DNA of 64,000 nt from Bacillus sp. EB106-08-02-XG196 (GTDB lineage Bacteria > Bacillota > Bacilli > Bacillales > Cytobacillaceae), in assembly GCF_013396335.1 (NCBI RefSeq), contig NZ_JABWSY010000001.1, forward strand, positions 1-64,000, in the 5' to 3' direction. Every line of letters begins with the position of its first letter. The first letter of the stretch is position 1. Shown here piece by piece: positions 48,586-59,965 of this stretch. The notes under the pieces were generated by a model. That model saw nothing but the letters and a program-made list of their open reading frames with translations. It had not been told where the DNA came from and made no database searches. A program made the position numbers and the translations under genes.

Positions 48586-49536
48586 TTATTTTGCGTCTGG
48601 TACGGGAACGCCGAAATTTGGCGTTCCATCTTCATACCAAGTGAACACTTGTGCACGAGTATGACGGTTTGGATCCCATAATGGATCACCAACAATTTCA
48701 CGATAGTTACGTGCATGGTAGATGATAATATCTTCGCTGCCATCTTCAGATACTGTAAAGCTGTTATGACCTGGACCATATTGGCTATTTTCTACATTTG
48801 TTTTAAATACAGGTTCCTCTGTTTTCAACCATGAAGCAGGATCTAATAAATCACTGTTTTCATCCGCTTGTAATAGCCCCATACAATAGTTGTAATCTGT
48901 TGCACTGGCAGAATAGGAAATAAAAATTTTACCATTTCTTATCAAAACAGCTGCACCTTCATTGACTAAAAAACCAATGGTTTCCCAGTCATATTCAGGC
49001 GTAGTGATCATTACCTGAGGTCCTTCAATGGTCCATGGATTGACCATTCTAGCGATGTAAAGGTTAGAATTTCCTTCAATCTTTGGATCTCTTTGAGCCC
49101 AGACATAGTACCTTTGGCCTTTATGTTCGAAAGTGGTGGCATCTAGAGAAAAAGATTCCCACTCTGTTTTTACCTGCCCCTTTTCGACCCAATTACCTTC
49201 TAATGGATTGGCAGAGACATTCTCAATGACATACATACGATGGTCAAAAATCGCATCTTCTCTTGCTGCAGCGTAATAGATGTACCATTTACCATCGATA
49301 TAATGAATTTCAGGTGCCCAAATATTTGCGCTCATTGGACCATTCTCATGTTTTTTCCAGGCAACTACAGGTTCTGCACTGCCCAAGCCCTGGATTGTTT
49401 CGGACCGTCTAACCTCGATTCTGTCATATTCGGGAACAGACGCCGTGAAATAGTAATAACCATCTGTATGCTTATATACCCATGGATCTGCTCGCTGCTC
49501 GACAATCGGATTATTTAAAGTTTCTACCTTTTGCAT
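48586..49536 (-). CDS. GH43 family glycosidase (arabinofuranosidase-type), copy 1
   Basis: This 316-residue paralogue of the downstream gene has the same catalytic triad (QRADPWVYK, FSLDATTFE, VNEGAAV) and no signal peptide. Differences concentrate in loops near residues 80-110 and 210-250, compatible with different subsite preference. ATG 49536 follows AAAGGTG. The pair is separated by 33 bp. Confidence 0.88.
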   Translation of the reverse strand: MQKVETLNNPIVEQRADPWVYKHTDGYYYFTASVPEYDRIEVRRSETIQGLGSAEPVVAWKKHENGPMSANIWAPEIHYIDGKWYIYYAAAREDAIFDHRMYVIENVSANPLEGNWVEKGQVKTEWESFSLDATTFEHKGQRYYVWAQRDPKIEGNSNLYIARMVNPWTIEGPQVMITTPEYDWETIGFLVNEGAAVLIRNGKIFISYSASATDYNYCMGLLQADENSDLLDPASWLKTEEPVFKTNVENSQYGPGHNSFTVSEDGSEDIIIYHARNYREIVGDPLWDPNRHTRAQVFTWYEDGTPNFGVPVPDAK

Positions 49537-49554
49537 TTTATTTCACCTTTCTTT

Positions 49555-50787
49555 TTAAGAGAGTTCACTTATTATTTTAGGATAATTGGCGACCTCATTT
49601 AAAAACCTTAAGGCCGTGAATCGGTTTCTTAGCTTATGCGCATCAGATAAGCTTCTTTTTACAAGGTTATCATCAATTCCAAGCTGCTCAGGAAATGTTG
49701 CTCCGCCCAATTTTTCTAAAAGTCCACCAAGCTGTGACGAACTTGGTACCTCACCGTAGAGGGCAATAATTTCTTGTAAATTTTCAGTAATATTCTTTTC
49801 GAGTTGGTGATCACAAAGAGAAGCTAACCTCACTGGATCCGTAATAACCTCGATAAATTCTTTCTTATATATATCTGCGAGGAGTGATGTAGAAACACCA
49901 ACCTTTGCTCCATGAAGCACAGCTGGCCGGTTTTGTTGTAGAAATTCCATTTCCCAATAGTGTGAGAGATGGTGTTCCCCACCTGAAGCTGGGTGAGATT
50001 GTCCAAATAAAAGCATTGCTAATCCGGACTTAATGAGGGCTTTAATAAGAATTTGAATTCCTTCCTCATCACCTATTGATATTTTCGTGACGTTATCAAT
50101 ACATGACTCCAACGCCTCACGGGTAATTTTTGCTACCAGCGGACAATAAGGTTCTCCCTTTACGAGATGACTAAATTTCCAATCTGCTAGTGATGTATAT
50201 TTTGCCACCATATCACCAAACCCTGCCGCAATCATTTTTTGCGGTGAAGCCTTTAATACAGCTAAATCAGCAAATAGGGCCATTGGCGCGGTCATTTGAA
50301 ACGTTGTTTTTACTCCTCTAATAATCAATGGAGCACCCAAGCTTGTAAATCCATCTACAGAAGGAGCTGTTGGAGCAGATATAAATGGAACTCCTATTTT
50401 TGCACTGGTAAATCGGGCAATATCATGCAGGGTGCCAGCCCCCACAGCTATAATTACATCCGCTTCTCTTGGTAATTCTAATAATGCTTGGACTAATGAT
50501 TTCTCATCTGCTACGACATCATTATTTGCATCCGGCTGAATTAGACATACCGAATAATCAATATTTTTTTCGGTAAAATGACGTGATAACTGTTTCCCGG
50601 CAGCATTTAAGGTGTTTTCATCCGCTATTAAGAAAGCATGTTTGAATGCCTTGTTTTTCACAAAAACAGCAGCTTCTGCAAGTGCATCGTTAGCTACAAC
50701 CATTTTTTCAATTGGTATGGAATTGTGCTGGTTTCCACAATCACAGTTATGGGCTAGAGTCATAAGTTCACGAATATATTCTTCCAC
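49555..50787 (-). CDS. araM: sn-Glycerol-1-phosphate dehydrogenase AraM
   Basis: This 410-residue enzyme of the glycerol-1-phosphate dehydrogenase family has NAD-binding VGAGTLHD, STAPSVDGFTS-like PTAPSVDGFTS and metal ligands in SHPASGGEHHLSHYWE. In B. subtilis AraM makes glycerol-1-phosphate for heptaprenylglyceryl phosphate and is encoded in the arabinose operon, as here. GTG 50787 has GGAGG 8 nt before it. Confidence 0.92.
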   Translation of the reverse strand: MEEYIRELMTLAHNCDCGNQHNSIPIEKMVVANDALAEAAVFVKNKAFKHAFLIADENTLNAAGKQLSRHFTEKNIDYSVCLIQPDANNDVVADEKSLVQALLELPREADVIIAVGAGTLHDIARFTSAKIGVPFISAPTAPSVDGFTSLGAPLIIRGVKTTFQMTAPMALFADLAVLKASPQKMIAAGFGDMVAKYTSLADWKFSHLVKGEPYCPLVAKITREALESCIDNVTKISIGDEEGIQILIKALIKSGLAMLLFGQSHPASGGEHHLSHYWEMEFLQQNRPAVLHGAKVGVSTSLLADIYKKEFIEVITDPVRLASLCDHQLEKNITENLQEIIALYGEVPSSSQLGGLLEKLGGATFPEQLGIDDNLVKRSLSDAHKLRNRFTALRFLNEVANYPKIISELS

Positions 50788-50825
50788 CTATTGTTCCTCC
50801 TGCTCCTGCATAAACTTATCCCTGT

Positions 50826-51878
50826 TTAGTTATTTTCAATTCCAAACCTATAGATGGTTTTAGATGAATACTCTTCTTCCTTTTCTAAAATCCAAGAAGG
50901 AAACTGTTGATTGTGGATTGCATCCGGAAGTCCCTGTGTCTCCAGACATATCCCCAAATATTTCCTGGAAGGTACTCCGGAAATTAAGCCTTCTGATTTC
51001 ATCTGATTACCTGAATAAACGACAACACCAACCTCATCTGTTTCAATTGTCAATGTACGTCCGCTCTCTGAATCCTTCAGAACAATTTCATTATTATGCT
51101 GTTTATTTAAAAGAAATGGGTGATCGTACCCTTCACCTGCAAGCTTATTTTGCGGATGCTCCGAGATTACACCTGTCTGGATTAGTCTTTCAGATGTAAA
51201 ATCAAAAGCTGTACCTTTCACATCTAGCATTTCTCCGGTTGGAAGGAGCTCGTCATTTAGTTCAAGAAACTTATCGCTTTTAATCATTAAGGAATGGTTT
51301 AGGATATCCCTTTTTAAATCTCCACTTAAATTGAAATAAGAGTGATTGGTCATGTTTAACAAAGTTTTCTCGTCCGAAATGCCGGTATAATGGATAGAAA
51401 ATTCATTTTTATTGTTTAAGGTATATGTAACAGAAACTTTCAGATTACCAGGATAGCCTTCTTCACCATTTGGGCTCAAATAGGTGAAACGAACAGCTGC
51501 TTCTTGTTCATTTTCAATTATTTCAGCATCCCAAATCACTTGGTTAAAGCCTTTCATTCCACCATGAAGATGATTATTGTTTTCATTTTGAGCTAGGGAA
51601 TATGCATGTCCATCAAGTTCAAACGATCCTTCCTTTATTCTACCTGCTACACGTCCAATCGCAGCACCTAAAAAGTATGAATCCTTTTCGTATTCATTTA
51701 GTGTGTCATATCCAACAACGATGTTTTCAAAGTTACCGTCTTTATCAGGCGTTTTTATTTTAGTGATGATACAGCCGTAGTTAATGCAGCCAATTTCTAC
51801 TCCAAGACCATTTATCAAATTAAATAAAAAAACGGTTTGGTTATCTTTTCTTCCAAACTCTTCTTTTACTACCTTCAT
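50826..51878 (-). CDS. Aldose 1-epimerase
   Basis: This protein of about 350 residues has the GalM signature: NNHLHGGMKGFNQVIWD with the first His, LLNMTNHSYFNLSGD with the second, and catalytic Glu in GICLETQGLPDA. It interconverts alpha and beta anomers of an aldose, here probably arabinose freed by retaining and inverting glycosidases. ATG 51878 has AGGA at 5-6 nt; two ATGs make the exact start uncertain. Confidence 0.9.
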   Translation of the reverse strand: MKVVKEEFGRKDNQTVFLFNLINGLGVEIGCINYGCIITKIKTPDKDGNFENIVVGYDTLNEYEKDSYFLGAAIGRVAGRIKEGSFELDGHAYSLAQNENNNHLHGGMKGFNQVIWDAEIIENEQEAAVRFTYLSPNGEEGYPGNLKVSVTYTLNNKNEFSIHYTGISDEKTLLNMTNHSYFNLSGDLKRDILNHSLMIKSDKFLELNDELLPTGEMLDVKGTAFDFTSERLIQTGVISEHPQNKLAGEGYDHPFLLNKQHNNEIVLKDSESGRTLTIETDEVGVVVYSGNQMKSEGLISGVPSRKYLGICLETQGLPDAIHNQQFPSWILEKEEEYSSKTIYRFGIENN

Positions 51879-51920
51879 ATTCATCCTGCCTTTCCATCCC
51901 ATTAGGAAATGATTAAGTAA

Positions 51921-51978
51921 AATGATTCCATACCATCTTCATCATGAAACTGTCGACGAAGAAAGTATGGAAATCATT
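51921..51978 (-). terminator. Imperfect hairpin between a GH51 gene and the epimerase gene
   Basis: AATGATTTCCATAC pairs with GTATGGAATCATT with one bulge, and an inner CTTC/GAAG stem extends it; TTTTACTT follows on the minus strand. It is probably a partial terminator or mRNA-stabilising element. Confidence 0.5.
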
Positions 51979-51983
51979 CAATA

Positions 51984-53788
<1,805 letters not shown>

Positions 53789-53805
53789 TTCTTTCCCGCC
53801 TTTTT

Positions 53806-55293
53806 CTATTCAATCACTAATGTAACGACTGACATAGCTGGAAGTTCGATCACTAATTTGTTGTTTTCAACGGCAACTCCAGTAAAATCAGCTGGTTTAA
53901 CAACATCTGGCTGTTCAAAAGTATTATGAGCATTCATACTATCTGCTGTAAGGATGGTTCCAGATACCTTTGAATCTACCGCACTTACACCACGTAGATC
54001 TAAATCAATAAATGCTTCATTTTTATGGTCAATGTTACATAAGCTGATGTGAACTTTGCCTTCTGTATTTCTTGATGCTGAAACTGTTACATGCGGCAGG
54101 ACATCCCCATTGTTTTCATAAGTGCCTAATGTCGAATCTACAGCCAAAACCTCTGCATCCTGGTGCACTTTGTACATATCAAATACATGGTATGTTGGAG
54201 TTAGAATCATCTGCTCTCCTTCAGTAAGAATCATTGCCTGCAAGACATTAACGGTTTGAGCAATATTTGTCATTTGAACGCGGTCAGCATGGTTGTGGAA
54301 GATATTAAAATGTAAACCTGCAACTAAAGCGTCACGAATTGTATTTTGTTGATAGAGGAATCCTGGGTTCGTTCCTGGTTCTACATCAAACCATGTTCCC
54401 CATTCATCAATTATCATTCCAACACGTTTTTCTGGATCATATTTATCCATAATCGTGCTGTGTTTTGTAATTAATTCATCCATATGTAGTGCCTTTTTCA
54501 TCGTGATAAACCATTCATCTTCAGGGAAATCAACGGCAGATCCTTTTCCTAACCAGAAATCTCCAGGAATGGTGTAATAGTGAAGGCTTAAGCCATCCAT
54601 TAGCCAGTGTGCATTTTTCATTAGCACTTCTGTCCAGTTATAGTCATCAACGTTTGCACCGCCAGCAATTTTATAAATCTTGTTGCCGCCATAATCTCTT
54701 ACATAGGTTTGGTAACGTCGATAAAGGTCTGCATAATATTCAGGGCGCATATTGCCGCCGCAGCCCCAGTTTTCGTTCCCTACTCCAAAATATTTTAATT
54801 TCCATGGTTCCTCTTTGCCATTTTCACGACGCCAATTTGCCATTGGAGATTCGCCCTCAAATGTCATATATTCAACCCATTCAGACATTTCCTGAACAGT
54901 ACCGCTTCCTACGTTTCCACAAATGTATGGCTCACACTCTAACAATTCACATAACATCATAAATTCATGTGTTCCAAAGTGATTGTTTTCTACAACTCCG
55001 CCCCAATGTGTATTAACCATACGCTTACGATTTTCCTTTGGACCAATACCATCTTTCCAGTGGTACTCATCTGCAAAGCAGCCGCCTGGCCAGCGAAGAA
55101 CAGGAACTTTAATATTCTTTAGTGCAGCTAAGACATCATTACGAATACCTTTTGTGTTAGAAATAGAAGAATCTTCGCCAACCCAAATTCCTTCATAGAT
55201 ACATCTGCCAAGGTGTTCAGCAAAATGGCCATAAATATTTTTATTGATTTTTCCTTTTGTAATATCCGCGTTTACAATTACATTATTTGACAT
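53806..55293 (-). CDS. GH51 alpha-L-arabinofuranosidase, second type
   Basis: This 495-residue GH51 enzyme differs from the 51984 gene: its N-terminus is [18 protein letters not shown], acid/base Glu is in [11 protein letters not shown] and nucleophile Glu in [10 protein letters not shown]. The two classes of GH51 often coexist and differ in preference for alpha-1,5, 1,3 or xylan-linked arabinose. There is no signal peptide. ATG 55293 follows AGGAGG by 7 nt. It follows araA after two hairpins. Confidence 0.92.
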   Translation of the reverse strand: MSNNVIVNADITKGKINKNIYGHFAEHLGRCIYEGIWVGEDSSISNTKGIRNDVLAALKNIKVPVLRWPGGCFADEYHWKDGIGPKENRKRMVNTHWGGVVENNHFGTHEFMMLCELLECEPYICGNVGSGTVQEMSEWVEYMTFEGESPMANWRRENGKEEPWKLKYFGVGNENWGCGGNMRPEYYADLYRRYQTYVRDYGGNKIYKIAGGANVDDYNWTEVLMKNAHWLMDGLSLHYYTIPGDFWLGKGSAVDFPEDEWFITMKKALHMDELITKHSTIMDKYDPEKRVGMIIDEWGTWFDVEPGTNPGFLYQQNTIRDALVAGLHFNIFHNHADRVQMTNIAQTVNVLQAMILTEGEQMILTPTYHVFDMYKVHQDAEVLAVDSTLGTYENNGDVLPHVTVSASRNTEGKVHISLCNIDHKNEAFIDLDLRGVSAVDSKVSGTILTADSMNAHNTFEQPDVVKPADFTGVAVENNKLVIELPAMSVVTLVIE

Positions 55294-55322
55294 AAAAAAA
55301 CCTCCTGTTTCTAACATTTTTT

Positions 55323-55367
55323 TAGTGTTCCTTTATTAAACACTAGGGCTATTATTGCTAATAGCCC
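55323..55367 (-). other. Tandem hairpins between araA and the GH51 gene
   Basis: The stem GGGCTATTA/TAATAGCCC (55346-55367) is followed on the minus strand by TAGTGTT/AACACTA (55323-55345). There is no clear T-run, so these are more likely mRNA-processing or stabilising structures that set unequal expression than terminators. Confidence 0.55.
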
Positions 55368-55394
55368 CTAATGAATGTTTATATAAGATTCGAA

Positions 55395-56879
55395 TTAACG
55401 GTAAATAAGCTCGTTCCAGCGCAGTTCATTATTGAAGGAATGAGTGTTAGTATCGTTATTGATTACTACCATTTCAATACCTGTTAATTCAGCAAAATCT
55501 CTTAATTGTTCAGTTGTTACTTTAGTGGAGTAGCCAGTGTGGTGTGCTCCTCCAGCCTGAATCCAATTTTCAACGGCCTGGCTTAAGGATGGCTGTGTCT
55601 TCCATAAAACTCTAGCTACAGGAAGGTTTGGCATATCTTTTTCTGGCTGTACAGCATCAACTTCGTTCACAAGCAAACGGAAACGATGTCCAAGATCGAT
55701 AATCGATGCATTTAGTGCAGAACCGCCTTTTCCGTCAAACACGATTCTCGCAGGGTCTTCTTTGCCGCCGATTCCAAGCGGATGAACCTCAATCTTAGGA
55801 CGAGTTGCTGAAATTGTAGGACATACCTCAAGCATATGGGCACCCAGAACCATTTCATTCCCTGGCTCAAAATGATACGTGTAATCTTCCATAAAGGATG
55901 TCTCTTCGTTACCAGCAATAATTTTCATTAATCTAACTAATGCTGCTGTTTTCCAGTCACCTTCTCCAGCAAAGCCATAGCCTTGTTCCATTAAACGTTG
56001 AACAGCAAGACCTGGCAGTTGACGCATACCATGTAAATCTTCAAAAGTTGTCGTAAATGCTGTATAGTTTCCTTCTGTTAAGAAAGCTTTCATTCCTAGT
56101 TCAATTCTTGCTTGATAACGAATAGAGTCTCTGACTGGACCTTCTGTAAGACCTTCAGGCACAATATCATAAAGCTCTTCATATTCAGTTAAAAGCTGAT
56201 CTAATTCTTGGTCAGTCACCTCATTCATCTTTTGAACTAAGTCACCAACACCATATCCATTAACAGTCCAGCCAAATTTAATTTGTGCCTCGACCTTGTC
56301 ACCTTCTGTTACCGCTACCTGACGCATATTATCGCCAAATCTTGCTACTTTAAGGTTTTTGCTTTCTGCAAACGCTGCTGCTGTACGCATCCAGCTGCCA
56401 ATACGCTCTCTTACTTCAGGATTTTCCCAGTGTCCAACCACTACCTTCCGCTTAATATTCATGCGGCTGTGGATAAAACCATGCTCACGGTCACCATGTG
56501 CGGATTGGTTTAAGTTCATGAAATCCATATCAATGGAATCCCATGGAATATCGCGATTAAATTGAGTGGCTAAATGTAATAGTGGTTTTTGAAGTGCAGC
56601 TAGTCCTGCAATCCACATTTTTGATGGTGAGAAGGTGTGCATCCAAGTAATAAGACCTGCACAATTTTCATCTGCATTTGCTTCTAAAATCAATTTACGA
56701 ATCGCATCGGAATCTTTTACAACGGATTTAAAAACTAGTTTATAAGGAACAGATGAGTCATCATCCAGACCATTCACAATCGTCTTTGAGTTTTCTTCAA
56801 CTGCACTTAGTACATCTTCTCCGTAAAGTAATTGACTTCCAGTGACAAACCAATATTCATACGCTTTTGTAGTTAACAA
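55395..56879 (-). CDS. araA: L-arabinose isomerase
   Basis: This 494-residue enzyme has the araA signature: [29 protein letters not shown], and metal-binding Glu/His in [16 protein letters not shown] and EDYTYHFEP. It converts L-arabinose to L-ribulose. TTG 56879 is 7 nt after AAGGGGG. Third of araB-araD-araA. Confidence 0.96.
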   Translation of the reverse strand: MLTTKAYEYWFVTGSQLLYGEDVLSAVEENSKTIVNGLDDDSSVPYKLVFKSVVKDSDAIRKLILEANADENCAGLITWMHTFSPSKMWIAGLAALQKPLLHLATQFNRDIPWDSIDMDFMNLNQSAHGDREHGFIHSRMNIKRKVVVGHWENPEVRERIGSWMRTAAAFAESKNLKVARFGDNMRQVAVTEGDKVEAQIKFGWTVNGYGVGDLVQKMNEVTDQELDQLLTEYEELYDIVPEGLTEGPVRDSIRYQARIELGMKAFLTEGNYTAFTTTFEDLHGMRQLPGLAVQRLMEQGYGFAGEGDWKTAALVRLMKIIAGNEETSFMEDYTYHFEPGNEMVLGAHMLEVCPTISATRPKIEVHPLGIGGKEDPARIVFDGKGGSALNASIIDLGHRFRLLVNEVDAVQPEKDMPNLPVARVLWKTQPSLSQAVENWIQAGGAHHTGYSTKVTTEQLRDFAELTGIEMVVINNDTNTHSFNNELRWNELIYR

Positions 56880-56972
56880 GGTAAATCCCCCTTAGAATTG
56901 TTTGCGAAACATCTTAATAGTTTAGTAACATACTTTTTAAGATAGACCATTTAAAGATTGTTCTTTGTTTGT

Positions 56973-57668
56973 CTATTTTTGACCATAGTAGGCATTTACG
57001 CCATGCTTGCGAAGATAGTGCTTATCTAGCAAAAATTGATCAATTGGGTCTATTTGCAAATTTAATTGAAAAGTATGAAGGGCCATTTTGGCTACTTCTT
57101 CAAGTACGACTGCATTGTGAACAGCCTGATTGGCGTTTTTCCCCCAACAAAATGGTGCGTGGTTTGAAACGAGTACACCTGGCATTGCTAACGGATCAAT
57201 ACCTCCAGTTTCAAATGTTTCAATAATGACATTTCCTGTTTCCAACTCATATGCCCTCGTTATTTCATCTTTTGTTAATGTGCGTGTGCAAGGTATTTCG
57301 CCATAGTAATAATCTGCATGTGTTGTACCTAAAGCAGGAATGGAACGGCCTGCCTGTGCCCAAGCAGTTGCCCAAGGAGAATGTGTATGTACAATTCCAC
57401 CTACATGTTGAAAGGAGCGATAAAGTGCAAGATGTGTTGGCGTATCAGAAGAAGGACGCTTTCTTCCTTCGATGATGTTTCCTTCCAAATCTACTACCAC
57501 CATATCCTCTAGTGTTAGCTCTTCGTATGGAACACCGCTGGGTTTAATCACTACGAGTCCTCGATCACGATCGATTCCACTAACATTTCCCCATGTAAAC
57601 GTAACAAGTCCATGTTTTGGAAGCTGTAAATTAGCTTCCAAAACCTCTTTTTTCAATTTTTCTAGCAT
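56973..57668 (-). CDS. araD: L-ribulose-5-phosphate 4-epimerase
   Basis: This 231-residue class-II aldolase-fold epimerase has [14 protein letters not shown], the zinc His pair in [11 protein letters not shown] and a third His in [10 protein letters not shown]. It forms D-xylulose 5-phosphate, which enters the pentose phosphate pathway. It overlaps the araB end by 7 nt and has GGAGGAG. Confidence 0.96.
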   Translation of the reverse strand: MLEKLKKEVLEANLQLPKHGLVTFTWGNVSGIDRDRGLVVIKPSGVPYEELTLEDMVVVDLEGNIIEGRKRPSSDTPTHLALYRSFQHVGGIVHTHSPWATAWAQAGRSIPALGTTHADYYYGEIPCTRTLTKDEITRAYELETGNVIIETFETGGIDPLAMPGVLVSNHAPFCWGKNANQAVHNAVVLEEVAKMALHTFQLNLQIDPIDQFLLDKHYLRKHGVNAYYGQK

Positions 57669-59356
57669 ACTGTCTCCTCCGTTTTCTCTATGGAGTTTTC
57701 TTTCTTAATTTTTTTCAATGTCTTCATTACATTGTTTTCACCGCGTCCAAAGTAATCATATAAACGGGCATACTCATTGAAAAGCTGATTATATACGTCT
57801 GCGTTAGCTTTAATAGGTTGGTAGATATACTCTTTTACTCGGCCCATATCCTTTGCAGCTTCCGTAATATTATCGTAGCCACCGCGGTCTTTTCCTGCTG
57901 CAACTGCACCGAACATGGCAGATCCTAGTGCCGGCGTTTGAGATGAAGCAGAAATTTTAATATCCATATCTAGTACATCAGAGTAAATTTGCATCATCAT
58001 GGTATTTTTTTCAGCAATGCCTCCAGCTGCGAATACTTCGTTTACTGGAACACCGTTGTTTCTAAATGTCTCAACAATCATTCTAGTACCAAATGCGGTT
58101 GCTTCGATTAGAGTCCGATAGATTTCTTCAGGTTTTGTTAATAAGGTTGCCCCTAACAGTACTCCCGTTAGGTCAGCGTCAACAAGAGTAGAACGATTGC
58201 CATTCCACCAATCTAATGCTAATAGACCGCTTTCACCCACTTGTAGTTTGCTAGCTTTTTCGGTTAATAGCTGGTGGATATTGATTCCTCTTGCATTTGC
58301 TTCTTCTTGATAGCTTGTTGGTACACAGTTTTCTGTAAACCATTCAAAGTGGTCGCCTACACAGGATTGTCCTGCTTCATACCCCATGTATCCTGGGATT
58401 ACACCGTCCTCAACGACACCACACATACCTGGAACTACTTTCTCTTCCTCACCAAGCAAAATGTGACATGTAGAAGTTCCCATAATCATTAATAATTTGC
58501 CCGGCTCGGTAATTCCAACTGCTGGGACTGCAACGTGAGCATCTACATTCGCTACCGCAACAGCAGTACCAGTTTTCAAGCCTGTTAGTTTAGCTGCTTT
58601 TTCAGTGATTTCTCCTGCCTTGGCACCAATCGGGAATATCTTTGTTGATAATTTTTCCTCCACTACATTCTCCAAACGCGGATCAAGCGCCTTAAAGAAA
58701 TCCTGTGATGGATAACCATCCTGCTTATGCCAGATTGCTTTGTAACCAGCCGTACAGCTGTTACGGGTGATTTCTCCCGTTAATTGCGAAATAACCCAAT
58801 CCGTTGCTTCTAGTATTTGATCTGCACCATCATAAATTTCTGTTGCTTCATTTAAAATTTGCCAAACTTTTGGTATCATCCATTCAGATGATATTTTGCC
58901 TCCATAGCGAGATAAGAACTTTTCCCCACGGGCTTCAGCTATTTCGTTTAATCGATTTGCTTCATCTTGTGCGGCATGATGTTTCCATAACTTTACATAG
59001 CTGTGAGGATTACTGCTTAGTTCTGGATGAAAACATAAAGGTGTTCCATTTTTATCAATCGGCAGGACCGTACAAGCAGTAAAATCTATTCCTAAACCGA
59101 TAACATCTTCTGCTGAAACTTGTGCTTTTGTTAAAACTTCTGGAATAGTAATTTCTAAGACCTCAAGGTAATCAGCCGGATGCTGCAAGGCCCAGTCATG
59201 TTCCAACTTTGTATTTCCATCTGGTAAAAACTCATCCATTACACCATGTGTATATTCCTTAACAGCTGAAGCAACCTCTCTCCCGGTTCCTACTTCAACA
59301 AGTACCGCTCTTCCTGATTGTGTTCCATAATCTACACCAATCGAATATTTAGTCAT
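57662..59356 (-). CDS. araB: Ribulokinase
   Basis: This 564-residue FGGY kinase has N-terminal [18 protein letters not shown], catalytic Asp in [13 protein letters not shown] and [15 protein letters not shown]. It phosphorylates L-ribulose. It is the first gene of the araBDA run and begins 26 bp downstream of a cre site and downstream of AraR-like boxes. ATG 59356 has AGGGTG. Confidence 0.96.
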   Translation of the reverse strand: MTKYSIGVDYGTQSGRAVLVEVGTGREVASAVKEYTHGVMDEFLPDGNTKLEHDWALQHPADYLEVLEITIPEVLTKAQVSAEDVIGLGIDFTACTVLPIDKNGTPLCFHPELSSNPHSYVKLWKHHAAQDEANRLNEIAEARGEKFLSRYGGKISSEWMIPKVWQILNEATEIYDGADQILEATDWVISQLTGEITRNSCTAGYKAIWHKQDGYPSQDFFKALDPRLENVVEEKLSTKIFPIGAKAGEITEKAAKLTGLKTGTAVAVANVDAHVAVPAVGITEPGKLLMIMGTSTCHILLGEEEKVVPGMCGVVEDGVIPGYMGYEAGQSCVGDHFEWFTENCVPTSYQEEANARGINIHQLLTEKASKLQVGESGLLALDWWNGNRSTLVDADLTGVLLGATLLTKPEEIYRTLIEATAFGTRMIVETFRNNGVPVNEVFAAGGIAEKNTMMMQIYSDVLDMDIKISASSQTPALGSAMFGAVAAGKDRGGYDNITEAAKDMGRVKEYIYQPIKANADVYNQLFNEYARLYDYFGRGENNVMKTLKKIKKENSIEKTEETVC

Positions 59357-59381
59357 TACTTATCACCCTGCCTTTTATGTA

Positions 59382-59395
59382 AGAATACGTTTACA
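59382..59395 (-). promoter_or_regulatory. Catabolite-responsive element (cre) upstream of araB
   Basis: On the minus strand, TGTAAACGTATTCT fits TGWAARCGYTWWCW at 13 of 14 positions. It lies between the promoter and araB, where CcpA would act as a roadblock during growth on glucose. Confidence 0.65.
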
Positions 59396-59480
59396 AAAAT
59401 ATAATTTTTTATTTGAGTTTCATAGAATGTTCATCCTATTACTTCTCGATTATTTAAACGCTTCCAATAAATACACTATC

Positions 59481-59583
59481 ATGCCATCCGTACAAGAATA
59501 ATGATATAAAGTTAATAATTATTCTTTCAACCTTACAAGTATGTAAGTAATGTAAAATTAATTCTTAACTTGTACGTATAACC
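59481..59583 (-). promoter_or_regulatory. araB: araB promoter flanked by AraR-type operators
   Basis: An AraR-like box lies at 59568-59583 (ACTTGTACGTATAACC, compare ATTTGTACGTACAAAT). A half box CTTGTACGG is on the minus strand at 59495-59487. Between them is a candidate promoter, -35 TTGAAA (59530-59525), an 18-nt spacer and -10 TATCAT (59506-59501). Two boxes flanking a promoter suggest looping repression by AraR. The araR gene itself is not in the window. Confidence 0.55.
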
Positions 59584-59680
59584 TTTAAGTTGATTGTACC
59601 ACCTATCTCTATTTTTTCAATGGTATTTTGATAATTTATAAAAAAAGTTTTGAGCCACAATAATTATCCTTTTTAATATA

Positions 59681-59883
59681 GGGTCTGTTGATTTGCGCTC
59701 CATTAAGGAAAGCTTCTTTGAATAATCACCGCAGGGACAGGCGGTCTTTGCCTGTCACGAGGCGCTTCGCTTTCCGCAGGCGGTTCGGGAAGCCTCCTCG
59801 GCGCTAAAGCGCCTGCGGGGTCTCCCCTGTCCCGTCCTCCTGCAGGAGTCTCGCGCCTTCCACGCAAATCAACAGAGTGCCCA
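59681..59883. mobile_element. GC-rich MITE-like element with inverted ends
   Basis: Left end GGGTCTGTTGATTTGCG (59681-59697) matches the reverse complement of right end CGCAAATCAACAGAGTGCCC (59863-59882) except for a 3-nt insertion. The interior is about 60% GC by eye, against an AT-rich host, and has several GC-rich stems (GGCGCTAAAGCGCC). It has no coding capacity for a transposase. It has no long open frame, so it is likely a non-autonomous element. Confidence 0.7.
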
Positions 59884-59917
59884 TATCACATTTTGCTAAA
59901 ACAAAGCCTAAAATTTA

Positions 59918-59954
59918 AAAAGGTAGGTACAACTCAATGGTTGTACCTACCTTC
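59918..59954 (-). terminator. Terminator of the GH127 gene
   Basis: The stem AAGGTAGGTACAAC/GTTGTACCTACCTT closes a loop of about 6 nt and is followed by TTTTAAATTTT on the minus strand. Confidence 0.9.
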
Positions 59955-59965
59955 ATTTAGCTTGT

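Noticed and set aside
51921..51978. Strong terminator splitting the GH51-epimerase operon
   Set aside because: The stem is bulged and the T tract weak, so it was scored only as a possible attenuating hairpin.
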